Source of the DNA: a virus
Reading direction: 5' to 3' (one strand)
Virus record (IMG/VR): IMGVR_UViG_3300021420_000342
Coordinates: 1-42,966 of that record
DNA length: 42,966 nt
Part shown: positions 40,371-42,966 of the stretch, piece after piece
How the letters are laid out: every line of letters starts with the position of its first letter
Position numbering within the stretch: position 1 is the first letter of the stretch
The notes under the pieces: model-generated
Database searches by the model: none
Told to the model about the DNA's origin: nothing
Seen by the model: the letters and a program-made list of their open reading frames with translations, nothing else
Program-made: the position numbers and the translations under genes

Positions 40371-40864
40371 GCAAGTCTCGTAATTTTAGCTACCCAATCG
40401 ACATCATTGGCCATAGTTTTCAGGAACAGACGCATGAATTTACCTCCCGTTGGAGATAAATCTACTCGGGCTCTGTCTGTGGCGGCAACGACAACAGTGA
40501 TGGCATAGACTGTGTTGGACGGTTGGATATAAGCTGCGTCACAATCTGTGTCAGCTTCCTGCACATCAATCTCGAATGTACCGGGAGCGGCTGGAGTTAG
40601 TCCGGGAGGTACAACGGAAGCCACTTCAATACAGGCCATTGGAGGGGGAGACCCGGGCTCTCCAGCGCTGAGGACTACGGCTAAAGATGCCGTCCCGACC
40701 GCAACCTCTTCGCCAATTACATTGTTATCATTAATTGGAAGTTGAGTTGCCGTCGCGTTTAAGACACCCCAAACATACGTGGAGTCCCCTTTACTTAGAG
40801 CAATGGGACTGATAGGGGAATTGACAGGTACGGTGCCGCCAGCAACGCCAGGATATTGACCCAT
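40367..40864 (-). CDS. Probable virion protein
   Basis: The protein has 165 residues, beta-rich with many Val/Ala/Thr and no catalytic motif. A GGAGGAG site inside the end of the terminase gene precedes the ATG, which lies one base after the terminase stop. Late-operon position and composition suggest a head decoration or small fibre protein. Not recognised. Confidence 0.55.
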   Translation of the reverse strand: MGQYPGVAGGTVPVNSPISPIALSKGDSTYVWGVLNATATQLPINDNNVIGEEVAVGTASLAVVLSAGEPGSPPPMACIEVASVVPPGLTPAAPGTFEIDVQEADTDCDAAYIQPSNTVYAITVVVAATDRARVDLSPTGGKFMRLFLKTMANDVDWVAKITRLA

Positions 40865-40865
40865 A

Positions 40866-42530
40866 TTAAGCCGCTCCTCCTGCTGTATGTGGCCGCCATA
40901 CTCGACCTAGACCGCCTCTATGTCGTCCTGCCAAGGCTCGTTCCCTTGCCGATACCCGACGATGTAAATTCGCTATCGTATTGATGTCAAGGTCCTCAAC
41001 AGCGCTGTTGCGGGCAACGGCAAATTCCACAATTTTGTCGTGAACTTTCTCGCCGATAGGTTTGACACCGGGGCGTTGGCGGGACTTGATGCCGTAACGG
41101 GCACTATCCCACGCGTCGTCACCGTCAAATTTCTCGATCTCTTCGGGGTCGTCCTCGGCTGTCGTAATCATGGGGATGACGTCGATGAGTTGACGACACG
41201 AGGGATCAATTTCGAGTGTCTTGGACTTCATCAGCTCGTACATAGCTTGAGCGCCATGGACTCTACTGTTGTCGGCCTCGGTCGGATAGGGCATCCCGTT
41301 ACGTTGAAATATTTCCCCCATCTGGGCCGCGAAGGAATCCTGTTCAGACCGTTTCTGGAAAGCGTCAGGAGACAGATAGATGGCGTCAATTAATTTGCGC
41401 TCATCCTTATCGGTCCGGTCAACTATTTCCTGGGCCTGGGATCGGGCAGAATGGTGATTTGAGACTGTTTCCCGGTAAATTCTCGTTACGGGTCCGACTT
41501 GGGCCAGCCAATGACAGGACATCGGATGCTGGAATCCCCAGTCGATTCCCAGCCAGCGCGGGTGCCAGTCCCGGTCAGGAACGCAACGCTTGACGTAGAC
41601 GGCTGGGTCCCAAATGTCATAGAATTGACCGGCGAATTCGTCCCAATTGCCCAGTAGCCAACCAGTACGCAGACGTTGCGGCAAATTATCTAATTCATGG
41701 CCCCGTTGCGTATATTTGATGAAGAATTGGAATCTCTCTTGATCGGACAGACCCTTAATGGGCTCGGTATGTCCCATGACGCAGTTACCGCCAAAGTCGA
41801 GAACTCGCCGGCCCCGGTCATTCGTGCAGCCGTAGAAATCGCACATTGTCCCCGACGGCACCATTTTGCGCTGGACAAGGGTTGACCGGCACCATTCGAT
41901 GTTGTCCCAGGCATAAGAGGGAATGAACGCGTAGTCCTCTTCCCGTTCCCGACCATGATATTGGCGCTTATACATCAGGCGACGGATGTAGGCGTGGCTA
42001 AGACCCCCCGGATTCATGCCCCATACCGTCTTACATAAACGGTCCGGTATCGGCTTACCTTTGACTCGGCCAGTCCACCGCCGCGTTTCATTTAACTTGA
42101 CCAGCATCATTTCGGAGCATCGCGTAGCCTCATCCACGATGACATCCATGAATTCCTTGCCCTGAAAGTCGTCGATGTCGGACTCATGTTCGGCGAATCC
42201 AAAGACTATTCTCGACACCGGCGTAGTTGGGATAATGAGAGTCTTTTCGGACGCCTTCCACCAGTCCCGCGTAATGGGCCATTGCTTGAAAAATACGCCC
42301 TCCAGCACCGTGTCCCGTAATTGATTCCACTTGCGCCTGAACATCAATCCTGCCGTCCCCGGATATCGAAATCGGCGCAACAGCATAATTGCGGCCTCGG
42401 CATGGGTCTTGGCCGAACCTTTGCTACCGCCAATGCCGAGACAGACCGGGCCGTTATAGTCCTCTACCATAGCCAACAGTTGGCGCTGCTTTGGCTGGAG
42501 ACTGATGTTGAGATTGATGGGAGGGGCCAT
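40866..42530 (-). CDS. terL: Terminase large subunit
   Basis: The protein has 554 residues and is the DNA-packaging motor ATPase and headful or cos nuclease. Walker A is G-G-S-K-G-S-A-K-T (34-42). Walker B is V-I-V-D-E-A (Asp133, Glu134). The RNase H-like nuclease starts with W-L-G-I-D-W-G (Asp330). Between them, C230, C235, C250 and H254 form a possible zinc-binding insertion. Its position at the head of the packaging and structural genes fits. No small subunit was recognised; a short upstream gene does not resemble one. Confidence 0.92.
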   Translation of the reverse strand: MAPPINLNISLQPKQRQLLAMVEDYNGPVCLGIGGSKGSAKTHAEAAIMLLRRFRYPGTAGLMFRRKWNQLRDTVLEGVFFKQWPITRDWWKASEKTLIIPTTPVSRIVFGFAEHESDIDDFQGKEFMDVIVDEATRCSEMMLVKLNETRRWTGRVKGKPIPDRLCKTVWGMNPGGLSHAYIRRLMYKRQYHGREREEDYAFIPSYAWDNIEWCRSTLVQRKMVPSGTMCDFYGCTNDRGRRVLDFGGNCVMGHTEPIKGLSDQERFQFFIKYTQRGHELDNLPQRLRTGWLLGNWDEFAGQFYDIWDPAVYVKRCVPDRDWHPRWLGIDWGFQHPMSCHWLAQVGPVTRIYRETVSNHHSARSQAQEIVDRTDKDERKLIDAIYLSPDAFQKRSEQDSFAAQMGEIFQRNGMPYPTEADNSRVHGAQAMYELMKSKTLEIDPSCRQLIDVIPMITTAEDDPEEIEKFDGDDAWDSARYGIKSRQRPGVKPIGEKVHDKIVEFAVARNSAVEDLDINTIANLHRRVSARERALAGRHRGGLGRVWRPHTAGGAA

Positions 42531-42551
42531 AATTAAGTGCTTAAGAAGACC

Positions 42552-42731
42552 TCAACTTTCCGTCGAATCAGGCTGCGGATTTAGGCCATTCGCGACCGCC
42601 TTTTCGAGCGGCAAAACCAATCCCCCATAACGGCCCACAATCATCAATGTGCCGTCCGGTTTCTTCTCTTCGATGAACATTCCATTACGATACGTTCGAC
42701 CTGTCGGAATCCAATCTTCTGTACCGGCCAC
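42552..42731 (-). CDS. Small hypothetical protein upstream of terminase
   Basis: Fifty-nine residues, mainly beta (G-R-T-Y-R-N-G-M-F-I-E ... L-M-I-V-G-R-Y-G-G-L-V-L). GTG 42731 follows AGGAG with 7-8 base spacing; no ATG fits better. Follows the previous frame by two bases and precedes the terminase by 21. Its function is unknown. Confidence 0.55.
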   Translation of the reverse strand: MAGTEDWIPTGRTYRNGMFIEEKKPDGTLMIVGRYGGLVLPLEKAVANGLNPQPDSTES

Positions 42732-42733
42732 GG

Positions 42734-42958
42734 CTAGGCTCCTGTTTCCATGGAAACACTTTCAATTCTACTTTTCCCTAAATTTCCCGTATCCAGCTCG
42801 ACATTTTCCATGGAAATGACATCAATTCCCATTTTTGGGGAATTTCCACTCAGGTCGAAAGCGGTGGCCCCCGCCGTCTCTCTATTAGCGGGGGTGCCGG
42901 GTACGGGGTCGTTACCTATCTCTACGTTGGCCCTAGTCCATGCTATGACATAGACCAT
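42734..42958 (-). CDS. Hypothetical protein near the window edge, possibly partial
   Basis: Seventy-four residues if it starts at ATG 42958; the frame stays open to the window edge, so it may be longer. It has no ribosome site in view and no motif. Two I/V-S-M-E segments come from a repeated palindromic DNA element inside it. Coding status is uncertain. Confidence 0.4.
   Translation of the reverse strand: MVYVIAWTRANVEIGNDPVPGTPANRETAGATAFDLSGNSPKMGIDVISMENVELDTGNLGKSRIESVSMETGA
42744..42816. repeat. Two TTTCCATGGAAA palindromes 60 bases apart
   Basis: GTTTCCATGGAAAC (42744-42757) and TTTCCATGGAAA (42805-42816) are perfect palindromes whose centres are 60 bases apart. They lie upstream of the terminase-led late block and could be operators or binding sites, or coincidence inside a coding frame. 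Confidence 0.55.
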
Positions 42959-42966
42959 GAGGCCGG

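Noticed and set aside
1-42966. Circularity or terminal repeats
   Set aside because: The two window ends share no visible sequence, and joining them does not give the partial left-end gene a start codon.
1-42966. Integrase, repressor, tRNA or CRISPR loci
   Set aside because: None was recognised on reading both strands; lysogeny therefore cannot be supported.

Overview
The window reads as most or all of a tailed double-stranded DNA phage genome, apparently from an uncultured virus. It has a terminase large subunit, a P22-type portal, a scaffold-like protein and a capsid-position gene. It has no recognisable tape measure, sheath or tail-tube gene, so a short-tailed (podovirus-like) virion is the best inference. 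No integrase, repressor, tRNA or RNA polymerase was recognised. The host cannot be read directly. Several secreted proteins carry signal peptides ending in A-Q, a style common in Acidobacteria and other soil Gram-negatives, so such a host is a guess.

Layout: genes on the + strand from 1 to 14360 form the early and replication arm. Genes on the - strand from about 42958 down to 14350 form the late arm. The two arms converge with an 11-base overlap at 14350-14360. One early gene, a RepA-like ATPase (1323-2363), runs against its neighbours from its own promoter at 2469-2497.

Early arm: very small genes (1-1408), the RepA-like ATPase, a block with an SSB-like candidate, a basic protein and a PD-(D/E)XK nuclease (2897-4543), and a Sak4-like AAA_24 ATPase (5391-6203). 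Next comes a compositionally distinct cassette (6200-9916) of hypothetical and signal-peptide proteins. It is followed by an ERCC4-type nuclease, a uracil-DNA-glycosylase/exonuclease protein, a family A DNA polymerase and a Dam-type methyltransferase (10438-14017). The proofreading domain is split between the glycosylase gene and the polymerase gene, which sit in different frames.

Late arm, in transcription order: small genes, terminase, a virion protein, a LamG/SGNH esterase-like adhesin, Cys-rich and His-rich proteins, a second signal-peptide virion protein, portal, scaffold and capsid. An endonuclease VII gene follows with its own nested promoter and hairpin. Then come connector and tail proteins, a GNAT-like protein, three probable internal virion proteins, a large beta-helix adhesin with a signal peptide, the lysis cassette (holin candidates, GH24 lysozyme, lipoprotein) and an HNH-like protein.

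Gene ends and starts overlap almost everywhere as ATGA, GTGA, TTGA or TAATG. This points to tight translational coupling and was used to choose many starts, including non-ATG ones. The points most worth following are the endonuclease VII control region, the split and altered DNA polymerase, signal peptides on predicted virion adhesins, and an amber codon inside what looks like a conserved gene at 5251.
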